A stretch of DNA of 5,674 nucleotides from positions 3,963 to 9,636 of the forward strand of contig DNNX01000055.1 in the NCBI GenBank assembly GCA_003497445.1, given 5' to 3'. Below are positions 4,982-5,674 of the stretch, piece after piece (position 1 is the stretch's first letter; every line of letters begins with the position of its first letter). Source of the stretch: Acholeplasmataceae bacterium. GTDB taxonomy: Bacteria; Bacillota_I; Bacilli_A; Acholeplasmatales; Acholeplasmataceae. The position numbers and the translations under genes are program-made. A model generated the notes under the pieces. It was not told where the DNA came from and ran no database searches. It saw only the letters and a list, made by a program, of their open reading frames with translations.

Positions 4982-5674
4982 TGAATTTAAAAGAAATTAA
5001 AGGTCGTATTAAAGCGGTTAAAAAAACAGGGAATATCACAAAAGCCATGGAAAGTATTGCACTATCTAAATTAAAAGGTGCAACAAAAGTTTTTGATGAT
5101 GCCGTCTTGTACGATCAACAATTTAAAACCATTTTTAAACAATTCGCTTCTCACAGTGAAGAAGCTACTATTTTCACGGAACTTCCAAGAGGCAATAAAA
5201 AGTTATTCATTCTTGTGACAAGTGATCGCGGACTTGCAGGGCCTTATCATAATCATATCTTTAAAAGATTGGAGCAAGATATTACGTCAGAAGATTATGT
5301 ACTTCCCATTGGAAAAAAAGGGTTTCAATTTGTCAATAAGCGTGGCTATAAAAATATTTTAAAAGATATGGTATTAAACAGAGATAATATCAAAACATTT
5401 GATTACAATAGACTCGCAACACTTGTCATTCAATTGTTCCAAGAAGGAGCATTTGACAGTGTATGGCTCGCCTATAACAAACATGAATCGATTTCAAGTC
5501 ATGATTCTAGCATAGAGATGATATTACCAATCGATTTAGCAGATACAAAGAAAGAAGAAACACATTTGATTGAAACACAAGATGAACAATTATTTATGAA
5601 ACTCATGGTGAATTATGTTCAATCGATGTTATTACAAGGTCTTGCAAATGCTAAATTATCGGAGCATGCATCGC
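4981..5674 (+). CDS. atpG: F-type ATP synthase subunit gamma, N-terminal part (3' end outside window)
   Basis: Gamma is the central shaft that turns with the c ring and drives conformational change in the head. The frame runs open from GTG 4981 to the window edge, giving 231 residues; about 55 more are expected. The N-terminal helix KEIKGRIKAVKKTGNITKAM followed by ESIALSKLK matches the family pattern (RRI.S...T.KITKAM..VA..KL). TSDRGLAG (80-87) corresponds to the usual TSDRGLCG; the following PYHNH departs from the common GYN/GFN. The end of the visible part, NYVQSMLLQGLANAKLSEHAS, is the start of the conserved C-terminal helix (typically ...ES..SEHASRM.AM..AT.NA). It overlaps the atpA stop by one base. 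Beta (atpD) and epsilon (atpC) should follow beyond the window. Confidence 0.96.
   Translation, partial: MNLKEIKGRIKAVKKTGNITKAMESIALSKLKGATKVFDDAVLYDQQFKTIFKQFASHSEEATIFTELPRGNKKLFILVTSDRGLAGPYHNHIFKRLEQDITSEDYVLPIGKKGFQFVNKRGYKNILKDMVLNRDNIKTFDYNRLATLVIQLFQEGAFDSVWLAYNKHESISSHDSSIEMILPIDLADTKKEETHLIETQDEQLFMKLMVNYVQSMLLQGLANAKLSEHAS

Overview
The window is an ordinary-looking but informative piece of a bacterial chromosome: the 3' end of rpiB, complete upp, and most of an F-type ATP synthase operon (atpZ, atpI, atpB, atpE, atpF, atpH, atpA, and the 5' part of atpG). All genes lie on the + strand and are packed with overlaps or gaps of at most 15 bases, so they are probably co-transcribed. 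No promoter, terminator, RNA gene, mobile element or CRISPR array could be supported, and no stretch over 300 bases lacks a gene. The promoter must lie upstream of the window; atpD and atpC are expected downstream.

Organism: the DNA is AT-rich. The order rpiB ... upp - atpI-like - atpB-E-F-H-A-G resembles the Bacillota (in Bacillus, rpiB, glyA and upp precede atp). Trp is read from TGG, no conserved gene is interrupted by TGA, and atpI ends in TGA. This fits the standard code and argues against Mycoplasma or Spiroplasma, which read TGA as Trp. A low-GC Bacillota or a standard-code tenericute relative (Acholeplasma, Izemoplasma or Haloplasma type) is the best guess; the genus cannot be fixed from the sequence alone.

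Layout: 1-249 is the C-terminal half of ribose-5-phosphate isomerase B. 249-875 is uracil phosphoribosyltransferase. 862-1462 holds two small membrane proteins (AtpZ and AtpI) that assist the membrane sector. 1459-2970 encodes the membrane-sector subunits a, c and b. 2960-5674 encodes the stator subunit delta, the catalytic-head subunit alpha, and the start of the rotor subunit gamma.

How the genes work together: RpiB supplies ribose 5-phosphate, the precursor of PRPP, and Upp uses PRPP to salvage uracil to UMP. The ATP synthase couples ion flow through the a/c interface to ATP synthesis or hydrolysis. The most interesting signal is in subunit c: its ion-binding residues match the sodium-coupling signature (Gln44, Val75, Glu77, Thr78, Thr79, Tyr82) rather than a simple proton site, so a sodium-coupled ATPase is predicted. 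Other points of note are the lack of any Shine-Dalgarno sequence before atpF, an unusual N-terminal extension on subunit c with a potential hairpin in its coding sequence, and non-ATG starts on atpZ, atpI, atpF and atpG. I found no evidence of a wholly new system here.
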